DNA from: Algoriphagus sediminis
GTDB lineage: Bacteria > Bacteroidota > Bacteroidia > Cytophagales > Cyclobacteriaceae
Assembly (NCBI RefSeq): GCF_030403435.1
Contig: NZ_JAUEPH010000002.1
Coordinates: 677,383 to 741,382 of the forward strand
Direction: 5' to 3'
Length of the DNA: 64,000 nucleotides
Below, in pieces: positions 18,728 through 27,392 of this stretch. Position 1 is the first letter of the stretch, and each line of letters begins with the position of its first letter. Made by a program: the position numbers and the translations under genes. The notes under the pieces were generated by a model. That model was given only the letters and a program-made list of their open reading frames with translations. It was not told the origin of the DNA and made no database searches.

Positions 18728-20547
18728 TGTTTCGGTATTTTTATGATTACAAGGGTGCCTTCCGGTAAATCTTTAAACTCTATGTACTGTTCGTCTTCAC
18801 TCCCTGAGTTGCTTAATTTAAGACGGTCTTCAGTTAGCATCAGCCCTCTTGAAGGGCGATGCTGTGTTTTCTTCTTTCTTTTTTTGGCCTCTTCACGGCC
18901 TATACCATTATCTTCTACCTCACAATAAATAAAATTATCACCCTCTTTAAAGCGTATATAAAGATGCTTTTCGGCCTCGGTACTTGGCATTAGGCCGTGC
19001 TTGATGGCATTTTCTACAAAGGGCTGAATGATCATCATCGGTACCTCCTCAAAGATTAAAGAGTCATTTTCCGGTATCTCAATATGATACTGGAATGCGT
19101 GATCGAATCTCAAGGCTTCCAAATCCAGATACACTTTCAAAAGCTCAATTTCTTTTTCCAGCGTTACATTGACATCGATAGAATTTTCCAAAACTTGCCT
19201 TACAAATTTGCTAAACTTGGTTAGGTAGGAGAGGGCTTTGGTTTTTTGCTCCGATTGGATCAAATACTGGATGGAGCTCAAGCTGTTAAATATGAAATGA
19301 GGGTTAATTTGTGCTCGAAGTGCACCAAGTTTGCTTGATAAGGATTCCAGCTGGGCCTTCTGATTTTCCTGTGTGATGGTTTTGATTTTATAGGAAAGGC
19401 CGAGGGCAAAGATGGTGCTTTCAATCGCAGATCCTGCCACCATCAAATCAAGATTAAGTAAGAACATAGTCAAAAGGGCACCCGTAGTAAAAACAACCGT
19501 TCCTGCGACCACAAAGTAGACCAGTTTGTTTGGATATACCCTCCAGAGGTAAGCCACGCCAAGAAATGCAAATGTTGCCATAAAAATCCTCTGGACATTC
19601 ATTAGGTCATATGCTAAAGAAGCATAGGGGTTGATCCAAATTGAAATTCCAACTACCAAAGCGAATAGAACCAGCAAAACTGCTATGCCTTTTACGACTC
19701 TATCGAACTTTGGGAGAGTCTCTTTGAAGTCAAGGAAATGACGAGTGAAAAGTAGATACGACAAATTTATTAAAACCTGGCTAACGGTACTAAGCCAGAG
19801 AAACCAGTGTAGATTATCATATCCAAAATAGCTTGCAAGCAGTGGACTAATTCGAGAATAATACATCAACTGAAAGAGGAGAAATGCCCCATAATAGATA
19901 TAAAGTCTCTCCCTCATATTGTAAAAAAGAATGAGGTTGAAAACCATGAGTACAGAAGCAATACCAAGAAAAAAATAAGCAAGAAGCTGGCTCTTAAAGG
20001 AATCAGAAGCGATGTATTGTGAAAAAAGAGCATGTCCGTCTGAATCGCTGAAAAAGAATCTTTGACGGGAAAGATCCAATTCATTTCGTTTATACTCTAA
20101 TCTTAAAAAAAGCTTGTTTCCCTCTATCAACTCATCTTTGGGAATTTTTAGATAAAGGGTGTTTTGATAGGTAATTCGCTCGAAAATATCATTTAGGAAC
20201 CGATCTGATTCTAACTTCCGGACTTGACCTTCAGAATTAAGATAAATATCCATTGCTTCAAACCCATTCGGATAAAAATAGAGTGAGTCATCTTTTTCAA
20301 ACTCTGGAAGAATTTCTTCCAGATTTATTTCGACCCAATAATTGACATTGGTCTTAGTCTTCACTCCGGGTTCCCAAGATTGAAAATTTCCGGATCTATT
20401 ATACTCTAAAACCTGTTCGAAGGATAGACTTTCGGTAGTTTCGAAATACTTTGCTTCAGCCGAAAAATAAGCTTCTCCAATGAATCCCTGTGCAAAGGCA
20501 CTGATTTGTAAAAAACATAAACTAAAAAGTGCCAGAGTATTTTTCAT
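18724..20547 (-). CDS. 7TM-DISM sensor histidine kinase (LytS type)
   Basis: Membrane kinase of 607 residues. A signal peptide (to about residue 19) precedes a periplasmic 7TMR-DISMED2-type sensing domain (about 20-180), then seven hydrophobic segments (about 185-385), a short coiled segment and a His_kinase domain with INPHFIFNSLSS, the phosphorylatable His near residue 416. The ATPase domain is intact: VENAIKHG N-box and DNGIGREE G1 box. Carbohydrate-like ligands are known for this sensing domain. It shares four-base overlaps with both neighbours, so translation is coupled. Confidence 0.9.
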   Translation of the reverse strand: MKNTLALFSLCFLQISAFAQGFIGEAYFSAEAKYFETTESLSFEQVLEYNRSGNFQSWEPGVKTKTNVNYWVEINLEEILPEFEKDDSLYFYPNGFEAMDIYLNSEGQVRKLESDRFLNDIFERITYQNTLYLKIPKDELIEGNKLFLRLEYKRNELDLSRQRFFFSDSDGHALFSQYIASDSFKSQLLAYFFLGIASVLMVFNLILFYNMRERLYIYYGAFLLFQLMYYSRISPLLASYFGYDNLHWFLWLSTVSQVLINLSYLLFTRHFLDFKETLPKFDRVVKGIAVLLVLFALVVGISIWINPYASLAYDLMNVQRIFMATFAFLGVAYLWRVYPNKLVYFVVAGTVVFTTGALLTMFLLNLDLMVAGSAIESTIFALGLSYKIKTITQENQKAQLESLSSKLGALRAQINPHFIFNSLSSIQYLIQSEQKTKALSYLTKFSKFVRQVLENSIDVNVTLEKEIELLKVYLDLEALRFDHAFQYHIEIPENDSLIFEEVPMMIIQPFVENAIKHGLMPSTEAEKHLYIRFKEGDNFIYCEVEDNGIGREEAKKRKKKTQHRPSRGLMLTEDRLKLSNSGSEDEQYIEFKDLPEGTLVIIKIPKQ

Positions 20548-21734
20548 CCTAAATTTGGGAAGGTGATTTCTATGATCTTAAATTGCATCAGACCTGAAGC
20601 TGGTGACTTCTCCCTTACATTAGTTTTTATCGTGTAGGGCCTGATATCGTTGAGTAATTTCACATATTCTTCCCAAGGTGGAAGGCTTGATGTATATTCT
20701 TTGTTTTTTACTCTAATAGATTTATTATCAGGGTTTTCCATAGCCACATTCATTAAAACTTCATCCTTGAATATTCGGAAATCTATATTGATTTTTAAGT
20801 TTCCATCACTTTTGTAAATGTGACTTTCCAGTAAATTTTCGACCAGACTCTGCACTATTATTCCTGGAATTTGGGCATTCGGAAAATCATCTAGGCCTTT
20901 ATGATCTAATTTGTACTTAAATTTTTCACGATATCTCATTGACTGAATTTCAAGATACCAATTAAGCATTTGTATCTCTCTATTGACCTCAATTTGCTCC
21001 TGTTGGATAGTGGTCAAAAAGTACCTTAATAACTTACCAAAGAGGTTTAAAAATTTTAAAGAGCGGGTTTTGTCTTCGAGGACAATGAAATGCTGTACTG
21101 CATTAAGTGAGTTAAATACAAAGTGTGGGCTTAGTTGTGCAGAAATGGCTTGCATCTGGAGGTTATTGGCCTTTTTTTCAATCTCCAGTTTTTCTTTAAG
21201 GATTTTCTCTGAATGTCTTTCAGCTCGAATTCGAGCAATCTGACCACTATAAATAGAAGCTATGGCAAGAAAAATTTGTAGATGCTGCTGTCCAAAATAG
21301 GCAGCCTGTGAGTTTTCACTATCGATTACCCCAATGACCTTTCCTTCAAGCATTAATGGGACAGCGATCTCAGACTTCATGAATTTGACATCCTTTATAT
21401 AATCCGGATTTTTGGAATTGTCTTTAATTATTATCGGGATGCCATTTTGGGCTACTTTTCCAGTTACTCCTTCCCCAAATGAAATTTTTATAGGATTAAG
21501 AATCTCCTTTTCCTTTGGGTTCTTTATACCAAAGGCAGCTTTCTGCTCAAGCCTTTCACCAGACTCATCTACCAGATAAACAACGGCATCTTCTAATCCC
21601 AGGATAGAAATGCAGTTATGGACCAAATCCCAAAGGAGTTCATTCTCATCCTTAATTCCTTGAATGGAATTTGAAAAGTGAAGAAGAATCTCTTGGATTT
21701 CTTTTGGGGATATTTCTTTCATTAAAGTACTCAA
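20544..21734 (-). CDS. GAF-domain LytS-like kinase with degenerate ATP site
   Basis: Cytoplasmic protein of 396 residues. A GAF domain spans about 10-165 (LEDAVVYLVDESGERLEQKAAFG; FGEGVTGKVAQNG; IGVIDSENSQAAYFG), then a coiled segment and a His_kinase domain with LSPHFVFNSLNA (His near 203). The ATPase part keeps only VEN of the N-box. The DNGxG box is replaced by MENPDNK and no GxGL box follows, so ATP binding is doubtful. It probably regulates or heterodimerises with the intact kinase encoded by the overlapping next gene (inference). Confidence 0.82.
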   Translation of the reverse strand: MSTLMKEISPKEIQEILLHFSNSIQGIKDENELLWDLVHNCISILGLEDAVVYLVDESGERLEQKAAFGIKNPKEKEILNPIKISFGEGVTGKVAQNGIPIIIKDNSKNPDYIKDVKFMKSEIAVPLMLEGKVIGVIDSENSQAAYFGQQHLQIFLAIASIYSGQIARIRAERHSEKILKEKLEIEKKANNLQMQAISAQLSPHFVFNSLNAVQHFIVLEDKTRSLKFLNLFGKLLRYFLTTIQQEQIEVNREIQMLNWYLEIQSMRYREKFKYKLDHKGLDDFPNAQIPGIIVQSLVENLLESHIYKSDGNLKINIDFRIFKDEVLMNVAMENPDNKSIRVKNKEYTSSLPPWEEYVKLLNDIRPYTIKTNVREKSPASGLMQFKIIEITFPNLG

Positions 21735-21941
21735 CTGTTTCTATCAATTTAGTAAATGCTCCGAGTTTCAGTCGGATTTGACTAGGGGAATTCAATTAAA
21801 ATTAGACTGTAAAACTCCCTGATTTCTGACACTTTCATGAATCACTCATCTGGATGGATGAATTAGCTATATCAATTGATCGGGTTAAATCTGGAAAACC
21901 GAAAGTCCCTTTTTTTGCAATTGTCAGCGTTTTTAAACCCA

Positions 21942-21970
21942 TATCAATTCATGAATCCTTTCTATCAATT
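21942..21970 (+). promoter_or_regulatory. Candidate LytTR operator (direct repeat TATCAATT, 21-base period)
   Basis: Two TATCAATT copies begin at 21942 and 21963, two DNA turns apart, the geometry known for LytTR-binding direct repeats. The second copy begins 57 bases before the -7 box at 22020. The same 57-base spacing recurs for the next gene. Binding by the adjacent LytTR regulator is an inference. Confidence 0.45.
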
Positions 21971-22019
21971 GGTAGAATCTAACCGCTGATTTCCCGAGAA
22001 ACAGTACAATTTCTTCCTC

Positions 22020-22027
22020 TATGTTTG
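22020..22027 (+). promoter_or_regulatory. Candidate -7 box TATGTTTG of first lipoprotein gene
   Basis: Perfect TAnnTTTG match, 52 bases before the ATG at 22080. No TTTG is visible at the -33 position, which is consistent with an activator-dependent promoter. Confidence 0.5.
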
Positions 22028-22079
22028 GGGCATCGGAAGTTAAATTCTTCCATTTCTTTTAACTCAAATAAATCTAGTG

Positions 22080-23138
22080 ATGAAAAAGTATCTTTTGATC
22101 TTTACAATCGGAGGTCTTTTAATGACCTCATCCTGTGACAGCCTAAATTCAGAGAATACAATTCCTGATAATGGCGTAGAGTCAAATCTTCTGGGAGATA
22201 ATTCTTCCGGGGAGAACCTTAGAAAATCTGGAAATTTACCAGGTAATCCTATCGGTAAAGCAAGTAAAAATTACGATTTAGTGGAGAACGGTTATTTTAA
22301 TTTAATGAGTGCTCTTCCTTCAAGTAAAGTAGATGAGTTCCTGTCTTCAAGTAGGGATAAAGAATCTTTTGTTGTGGGTATGATGAAAAAGTCCACAGAA
22401 ATATTTGACAAAAACATTCAGTCAAATGGAAAATTTCTCAGTGATTACTCCAGAAGAAACCACCTTGCTTTGGTAGAGGAGGATCATTCAGCAGGTGATG
22501 AACACGAAATTACTTATGATATCGTAGCAGGGGTGAGACTGAATAACACAAGAAATGAAGCTTCTTTAAGGGTAAAAGAAATGCTGGCTAGTTTTAGTGA
22601 TAGAACTACTTTTCAGCTTTTCAATTATACAGGACGACCACAAGCCGCCGGAACTGATAATTGTGGCCCCTGGTGTGACAGTATTCCACCTGTAAAGAAG
22701 CCTGAGCTAGAAGAAACTTATGAGTTTTTGCTTGGTGTACAGCGTTATAATGCTGATCCGGCACAAACAAGTTCAGCGCTTACAGAGCTTGAATTAAGTT
22801 CAGGAATTTCGCCAGTAGCTATTGGCTTGCTACTACCTGCAGTACAAAAGGTGAGAGAGGCGGCAGGAAGAAATGCCAGGGGAAAGGCTGATATTTTAAT
22901 AGAATCCCTTGGAACCTATTATGGCTTGTCTTTAGAAGATAAAAAAGGAGAATTTTTAAAGTATGGTGGAGCGGGGTCCATTCTAGAACTGGTCTCTGAA
23001 GAATATCAATCGGATGGAGATTTGGATTGGGCATCTATACAACTGAACCGCACAAAGTTTCAATTTGAAATGTACTTTCTGTGGACCCAATATTGGGACT
23101 CAAGGCAGTCTGAAGTCCCAACAGGAACAGGAAGATAA
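22080..23138 (+). CDS. Lipoprotein of unknown function (tandem paralogue 1)
   Basis: Lipoprotein of 352 residues with lipobox TSSC near Cys19; ATG at 22080 is preferred over the in-frame GTG one codon earlier. I do not recognise the family. Shared with the next gene are the signal peptide MKKYLLIF, a Cys-x3-Cys motif CGPWCDSIPPVKKPELEE, and the C-terminal GLLLPAVQKVREAAGR block near residue 248. That block closely resembles the N-terminal helix of planctomycete DUF1559 pseudopilins, although here it is not N-terminal. The C-terminus ends in a Gly/Arg tail (GTGR). A strong terminator follows, so it is its own transcription unit facing the LytTR operon. Confidence 0.75.
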   Translation: MKKYLLIFTIGGLLMTSSCDSLNSENTIPDNGVESNLLGDNSSGENLRKSGNLPGNPIGKASKNYDLVENGYFNLMSALPSSKVDEFLSSSRDKESFVVGMMKKSTEIFDKNIQSNGKFLSDYSRRNHLALVEEDHSAGDEHEITYDIVAGVRLNNTRNEASLRVKEMLASFSDRTTFQLFNYTGRPQAAGTDNCGPWCDSIPPVKKPELEETYEFLLGVQRYNADPAQTSSALTELELSSGISPVAIGLLLPAVQKVREAAGRNARGKADILIESLGTYYGLSLEDKKGEFLKYGGAGSILELVSEEYQSDGDLDWASIQLNRTKFQFEMYFLWTQYWDSRQSEVPTGTGR

Positions 23139-23162
23139 CCAACTTATTTTTTCTATTGTAAG

Positions 23163-23195
23163 GTGGTCAAAGCTTAGCTTTGGCCACTTTTTTTT
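23163..23195 (+). terminator. Rho-independent terminator
   Basis: Eleven-pair stem (GTGGTCAAAGC / GCTTTGGCCAC with one G-T pair), three-base loop TTA, then eight T residues. It begins 25 bases after the first lipoprotein stop and separates the two tandem genes. Confidence 0.88.
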
Positions 23196-23342
23196 CTGGG
23201 CTATTTTTTTCTTCAAACCGTGAATTCACGAAATGCCAACTTGACTTTATGATTTTCAGATTTCAATTGATGAATTACAATTTGGGTCAAAAATGCCTCT
23301 TTTTTTAAGGCTTATCTCAAGAATAAAGCGAAATCACCTATC

Positions 23343-23350
23343 CATCAATT
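23343..23350 (+). promoter_or_regulatory. Candidate regulator half-site CATCAATT
   Basis: Near match to TATCAATT, starting exactly 57 bases before the TAGGTTTG box at 23400, as in the paralogous gene upstream. A second copy 21 bases further upstream is not clearly present. Confidence 0.35.
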
Positions 23351-23399
23351 AGTCTTAGGAGCACGAGAATTGTACCCAAACTCTTCCATTTTGTCTTTT

Positions 23400-23407
23400 T
23401 AGGTTTG
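23400..23407 (+). promoter_or_regulatory. Candidate -7 box TAGGTTTG of second lipoprotein gene
   Basis: Perfect TAnnTTTG match, 56 bases before the ATG at 23464. As for the paralogue, no good -33 element is visible. The rest of the 325-base gap 23139-23463 holds only the terminator and the half-site listed here. Confidence 0.45.
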
Positions 23408-23463
23408 AATTGTAGGTAGTCAACACTGACTCCCAAATCTTTTAAACATAAAAAACTCAAGTG

Positions 23464-24558
23464 ATGAAAAAGTATCTTTTAATCTTTAGTGTTTCAGCTC
23501 TTTTTTTGGCCATTGGCTGTGATAGCCTGGAACAGGATTCAGTTAACCCAGCGGTAGATTCCCAGGGATCTTTAGAAGTATATACTTCGGATGAAAATGC
23601 CAGGAAATCAAATTCAACAAGCAAGGCTTTAAAGAAAATTGAGAGAAATTATCGGTTGGTAGAATATTCCTTTGCCAATTTTCAGAGAAAATTTCCCAAG
23701 GAAAAAGTGGAGGCCATACTCAAGAGGAGTATTGATGAAAACTCTTTTCTTGAAGAGATGATTAAGTATTCGAATGAAGTTTTTGATGAGACTCTGAAGA
23801 ATAGAGGTAATTTCTTAAGTCAACAGGCACAGGCATCTACGGGTGCTGATTGCCATGAATGCTGGATAGACATTCTATCACTTCAGGAAGCTGCTAACTC
23901 AACTGCGGTGGATTCGGAATTGGCTAATCCTTCAGGTCCAGTTACTACAGCCGCTGGTTCTGTGTTTGTACATTATCCAGACCTTCCCGGGGAAAGCTTG
24001 AGAGACCCGAATCGAGAATTTCCAATTTCAAAATTTATTGGTGTTGGAGAGAAGTCGAACAGTGCCTGTGATTGGTGTAATGATAGTATCCCGCCTGTAA
24101 AACCACCTCAGATTGAAGAGGCATTGGATGCCCTTTTGGTTATTAACAGGATAAATGCAGAACCCAACCAAACTAGGGATTTGATTGATGATTTAATTTA
24201 TAATGGTGGGGTAGAACCCGCACTAATAGGATTGCTTTTACCTGCAGTTCAAAAATTTAATGATCCTTCTGGATCTCCTCAGGCAGGATCTAGTCAATTG
24301 GGTAAAGGCAGAACTCAAGGAAGGGCAAGTATTGATGCATTTTACTCATGGTATGGACTAAACTCTGAGGAGTCATTAGGCTCATTCATTGCCTTTGGAG
24401 GATATGGGGTGCTTAATCAGCTAATATCTTCAAATTATGACTCGAGTGGTGACCTTGACCTTGGGAGTATACAGCTTTATCGTTCTCTTTATTTGCACCA
24501 AATGTATGTTGTTATGAAAGTCATTTGGATAGATTCCCTCCCTGGACCGGGGAGATGA
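23464..24558 (+). CDS. Lipoprotein of unknown function (tandem paralogue 2)
   Basis: Lipoprotein of 364 residues with lipobox AIGC near Cys19. It aligns with the preceding gene at the start, in the middle (CDWCNDSIPPVKPPQIEEA) and in the C-terminal part (GLLLPAVQKF, then DLDLGSIQLYRS against DLDWASIQLNRT). An additional cysteine pair, CHEC, is present near residue 134. The pseudopilin-like block is shorter here and is followed by a Gly/Ser/Gln-rich linker. The pair looks like an old gene duplication with its own promoter for each copy. Function unknown. Confidence 0.75.
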   Translation: MKKYLLIFSVSALFLAIGCDSLEQDSVNPAVDSQGSLEVYTSDENARKSNSTSKALKKIERNYRLVEYSFANFQRKFPKEKVEAILKRSIDENSFLEEMIKYSNEVFDETLKNRGNFLSQQAQASTGADCHECWIDILSLQEAANSTAVDSELANPSGPVTTAAGSVFVHYPDLPGESLRDPNREFPISKFIGVGEKSNSACDWCNDSIPPVKPPQIEEALDALLVINRINAEPNQTRDLIDDLIYNGGVEPALIGLLLPAVQKFNDPSGSPQAGSSQLGKGRTQGRASIDAFYSWYGLNSEESLGSFIAFGGYGVLNQLISSNYDSSGDLDLGSIQLYRSLYLHQMYVVMKVIWIDSLPGPGR

Positions 24559-24561
24559 TTT

Positions 24562-25434
24562 TTAGACTCCTAATTTTTCAAATCGGACCTCTTGGCCCGG
24601 TTTTTTTTGTGCCAAAATAGAAATATCCTCTTCATGAATCTGCAACACTCGAGGATATCCACCGGTAACCTGTGCATCGCTCAAAAGGCAAATCAATTTT
24701 CCACTCGGGGTTAGTTGAATGGAACCAGGAAACACGGGGGCGGTCGCAATAGGGGAGATGTCATTTGGAAAGACTTCTTCTAATTGTGCAGCCATGGTAT
24801 TTTTTAGCTTTGAAATATGCAATCTTTCTTTGAAAGCAGGGTCTAGAATTTTTTCAATCTCATGGTTCCAATCAAACCCTGGATAAACTCTAATTTCAGT
24901 TTTTTCCAAGTATTCGGTATCCCATTTTGCTTTCGCAAATCGATTTGAGGGAACTGGAGTTGAATTGGTGAAAAAGGGGAGAAGATCTCCTTTATTTAAT
25001 GAAGAGCTTGAGGTTATACATTGAAGCTGGCTTCTTGATCCCAAAACTTTTTCAGTTTGAAATCCTTCGGATATACCCATATATATCAGGCTTCCCAATT
25101 CAAAATTGCCAAAAGAAAGAATGTCCCCTGCTTTAATCTTGATTGGTCCAAAGTATTTAGTTCCTGACCCATTTACTTTTACATCGCATTTGGCACCCGC
25201 TAAAGAAATCCAAGTATCCGAATCGAACTGAATTTTAAGGCCCGGTTGATTAATTTCAATTTGAGAATCATTGGGATCATTCCTTAGCAGATGATTATTC
25301 CATTGAAAAGCTTTATGGTCCAAAGGGCCAGAAACAGGAACTCCAATCGAAAAATAACCAAACCTTCCTAAATCCCGGATAAGTGATTGAGGTCCAGTGG
25401 AGAGAATTTTAGCGTTTCCCAGATCCTTAATCAC
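24562..25434 (-). CDS. pxpC: 5-oxoprolinase subunit PxpC (KipA-like)
   Basis: Subunit of the ATP-dependent prokaryotic 5-oxoprolinase, 290 residues, which opens pyroglutamate to glutamate together with PxpA and PxpB. The diagnostic N-terminal block GPQSLIRDLGRFGYFSIG, then VPVSGPLDHKAF, is present near residue 15, and the C-terminal QVTGGYPRV block near 256. It overlaps pxpB by four bases, giving translational coupling. The older name for the family is allophanate hydrolase subunit 2 or KipA. Confidence 0.9.
   Translation of the reverse strand: MIKDLGNAKILSTGPQSLIRDLGRFGYFSIGVPVSGPLDHKAFQWNNHLLRNDPNDSQIEINQPGLKIQFDSDTWISLAGAKCDVKVNGSGTKYFGPIKIKAGDILSFGNFELGSLIYMGISEGFQTEKVLGSRSQLQCITSSSSLNKGDLLPFFTNSTPVPSNRFAKAKWDTEYLEKTEIRVYPGFDWNHEIEKILDPAFKERLHISKLKNTMAAQLEEVFPNDISPIATAPVFPGSIQLTPSGKLICLLSDAQVTGGYPRVLQIHEEDISILAQKKPGQEVRFEKLGV
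24583..24608 (+). terminator. Candidate terminator of second lipoprotein gene
   Basis: CGGACC / GGCCCG stem with one mismatch and a four-base loop, followed by eight T residues, 26 bases after the plus-strand stop. It lies inside the 3-prime end of pxpC on the other strand, so coding constraint explains part of it. Confidence 0.45.
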
Positions 25435-26126
25435 AGCAAAGTAGGTTTAGCTTCACCTGAATTTAACTCTTCCAGTTCCTCCTTAGATATGGCTTTGAAT
25501 CGAATGGAATCTCCTGGCTTTGCCCAAACGGGGTTCTCTGATTTAGCTTCAAAAAACGAGATAGGCGACCGGCCGATGACATGCCATCCTCCGGGTGAAG
25601 AACTAGGATAAATCCCTGTTTGGTTTCCTCCAATTGCAACAGAACCTTTTGGAATAGATAGATCAGGAACTTTTTTTCGTGGACAAAAAAGCCTTGGATC
25701 AAGCCCAGACAAGTACATGAATCCAGGAAGAAAGCCAAAGAAATGTAGCTTATAATCAGAGGAGGTATGCAACCTGATTACTTCTGAATTTGAAATATTT
25801 TTCAATCGCGCAAAGCTCTCTAAATCAGGGGCTAATTGCGGATCATAACAAACCGGAATCTGCCAGATATTATGGTGAATCGGATGATTAGAAGGATGAT
25901 GATTCTTTAATACCCTTTTTAATTCCCCATTGCTAGGATCGTTTGCCCATTGGATGCAGATCGTTTTGAAACCTGTCCTGATATCTTTTATCTCTTCAGA
26001 AAAGCTTGATTGAATCAAGTTCAAAATGGACGTTTTTTTATTCAGGAGTTCATTAGAAATCTCCTCAAGGAAGGTTATCTCAGTGAAGTTTTTCCCAACT
26101 AGATTCAGTTTATACTTCATTCCCAA
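25431..26126 (-). CDS. pxpB: 5-oxoprolinase subunit PxpB (KipI-like)
   Basis: 231 residues. Family motifs are IPVCYDPQLAPDLE near residue 91, HFFGFLPGFMYLSGLD near 128 and GSVAIGGNQTGIYPSSSPGGWHVIGRSP near 160. PxpB and PxpC form the ATP-using part of 5-oxoprolinase. A second ATG two codons in (26120) could be the true start. The gene overlaps pxpA by ten bases and pxpC by four, so the three are made as one unit. Confidence 0.9.
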   Translation of the reverse strand: MGMKYKLNLVGKNFTEITFLEEISNELLNKKTSILNLIQSSFSEEIKDIRTGFKTICIQWANDPSNGELKRVLKNHHPSNHPIHHNIWQIPVCYDPQLAPDLESFARLKNISNSEVIRLHTSSDYKLHFFGFLPGFMYLSGLDPRLFCPRKKVPDLSIPKGSVAIGGNQTGIYPSSSPGGWHVIGRSPISFFEAKSENPVWAKPGDSIRFKAISKEELEELNSGEAKPTLL

Positions 26127-26842
26127 AATCGCTTTCTTATTTGTGGAAGGAAATTCATCAACCCTGGATTATCTCCATGAAAGCAAAGCGTATCCGCTTT
26201 TACGGGCAGCTTGGCACCTGATTTAGAAATGATGACTTGATCTGATATTATTGGATCCAAGTGCTCGGAAACACTCTTCAAATCAGTCAAAAGTGAGTTT
26301 TGTTCTGACCTTGAAACCAGAGAATAATCCTCGTTGTAGGTCCGATCACCAAAAACTTCTGTGTAAACTGGAAGGCTCTTAAGCTTTGCCATAGTTTCCA
26401 TTTGAGAATTTGCAGGAACAAAAATCGGGACGCCAGGAAAAGTTTTCCCATAAAGGCTTGTTAAGTTTTTTGCTAGCCTTTCTGATTTTGCCGAATCATT
26501 GTACAGGGCTCCATGGCTTTTGATATGGTGAATTTCAAGATTTAAGGAGTGAGCCATTTTTTTAAAAAGCTCAAGTTGTTCAATCAATGATCCCTCCAAA
26601 TACTCCCATTCCATAGAAAGAGATTTCCTTCCAAAATTTTCTCGATCCGGATAGGAGGGATGTGCTCCGATTTTTACGCCATTCTCCTTAACCAGAAGCA
26701 TTGAAGCAATCATGCTACTTTCGTCACCATAATGACCTCCACACGCGATGCTTGCTGAATCTATGTATGGATAGATTTTTTCCTCGCTTGCAATTCCTTC
26801 TCCAAGGTCACAGTTGATTAATGGGATAGATGAAATATTCAT
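26117..26842 (-). CDS. pxpA: 5-oxoprolinase subunit PxpA (LamB/YcsF family)
   Basis: 241 residues when started at the ATG at 26842; an in-frame ATG twelve codons upstream adds a non-conserved tail. The family opening IPLINCDLGEG and SASIACGGHYGDESSM, and the later HPSYPDRENFGRKS and KSHGALYND blocks, are clear. It is the first pxp gene transcribed, 40 bases after the YdeI-like gene. No transporter lies next to the set, unlike in many genomes. Confidence 0.9.
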   Translation of the reverse strand: MNISSIPLINCDLGEGIASEEKIYPYIDSASIACGGHYGDESSMIASMLLVKENGVKIGAHPSYPDRENFGRKSLSMEWEYLEGSLIEQLELFKKMAHSLNLEIHHIKSHGALYNDSAKSERLAKNLTSLYGKTFPGVPIFVPANSQMETMAKLKSLPVYTEVFGDRTYNEDYSLVSRSEQNSLLTDLKSVSEHLDPIISDQVIISKSGAKLPVKADTLCFHGDNPGLMNFLPQIRKRFWE

Positions 26843-26882
26843 GGGGCCATGTCTTGGGCAGCGACTAGTTTGGATCAAAAAT

Positions 26883-27392
26883 CTACAAATTATTGTAATA
26901 CTTGATCAGCTCATTTAGCTGTTTATAATCGAGGTTACCCTGGCAAAGCTTCAGGTGATGAGTTATTGCCAGGGCTTTTTTCATCCGACTTTCAGGATTT
27001 TTGACTTTGTTCACGATGTAAATCAAAGTTCTTTGTTTGCCTGGGGTGAGTTTATCGAAGACCAATTTTGCCTCCGGCTCCTGTTCCATCATAACTGAAA
27101 ATTCTTCTGGAACTTCATGTCCATATTGACTGTGGTCCCTTTCTATCTCAATTTCGATTTCATCACCAGCCCGAACTTTAAGTTTATTCCTTATTTGCTG
27201 GTTGATTAAAAGGTACCAATAAGACTTTGCTTTGAATATGGCAAGATGTATCGGTCCATGACCATTAAAATGAACCAACACGCGCCTGTGTTTATCATCC
27301 ATTAACTGGTCCACATATTTATCAGGAATCCGGATGTGATGCTGCCAGTGATTAAAGTCGAACTTATCTATTTTTGATTTGAATTGGATCAT
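26883..27392 (-). CDS. DUF1905/YdeI-OmdA family protein
   Basis: Cytoplasmic protein of 169 residues. The N-terminal half (about 1-95) is a DUF1905 barrel (HIRIPDKYVDQLM; VRAGDEIEIEIERD). The C-terminal half is the OmdA/YdeI helical segment (LVFDKLTPGKQRTLIYIVNKVKNPESRMKKAL). Relatives have been linked to protection from antimicrobial peptides, but the molecular role is unclear. Its start overlaps the stop of the glycoside-hydrolase gene by four bases. Confidence 0.78.
   Translation of the reverse strand: MIQFKSKIDKFDFNHWQHHIRIPDKYVDQLMDDKHRRVLVHFNGHGPIHLAIFKAKSYWYLLINQQIRNKLKVRAGDEIEIEIERDHSQYGHEVPEEFSVMMEQEPEAKLVFDKLTPGKQRTLIYIVNKVKNPESRMKKALAITHHLKLCQGNLDYKQLNELIKYYNNL

Larger units (their letters stand above)
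21735..22079. other. Divergent control region between kinase operon and lipoprotein gene
   Basis: Non-coding region of 345 bases. It holds four copies of TATCAATT (21742-21749, 21870-21877, 21942-21949, 21963-21970) and a TAnnTTTG box at 22020. The last two copies are exactly 21 bases apart. Confidence 0.6.

Noticed and set aside
22825..22872. First lipoprotein as a type II pseudopilin
   Set aside because: The LLLPAVQ block is near residue 248 and the N-terminus is a lipoprotein signal with no prepilin site, so only a local likeness is claimed.
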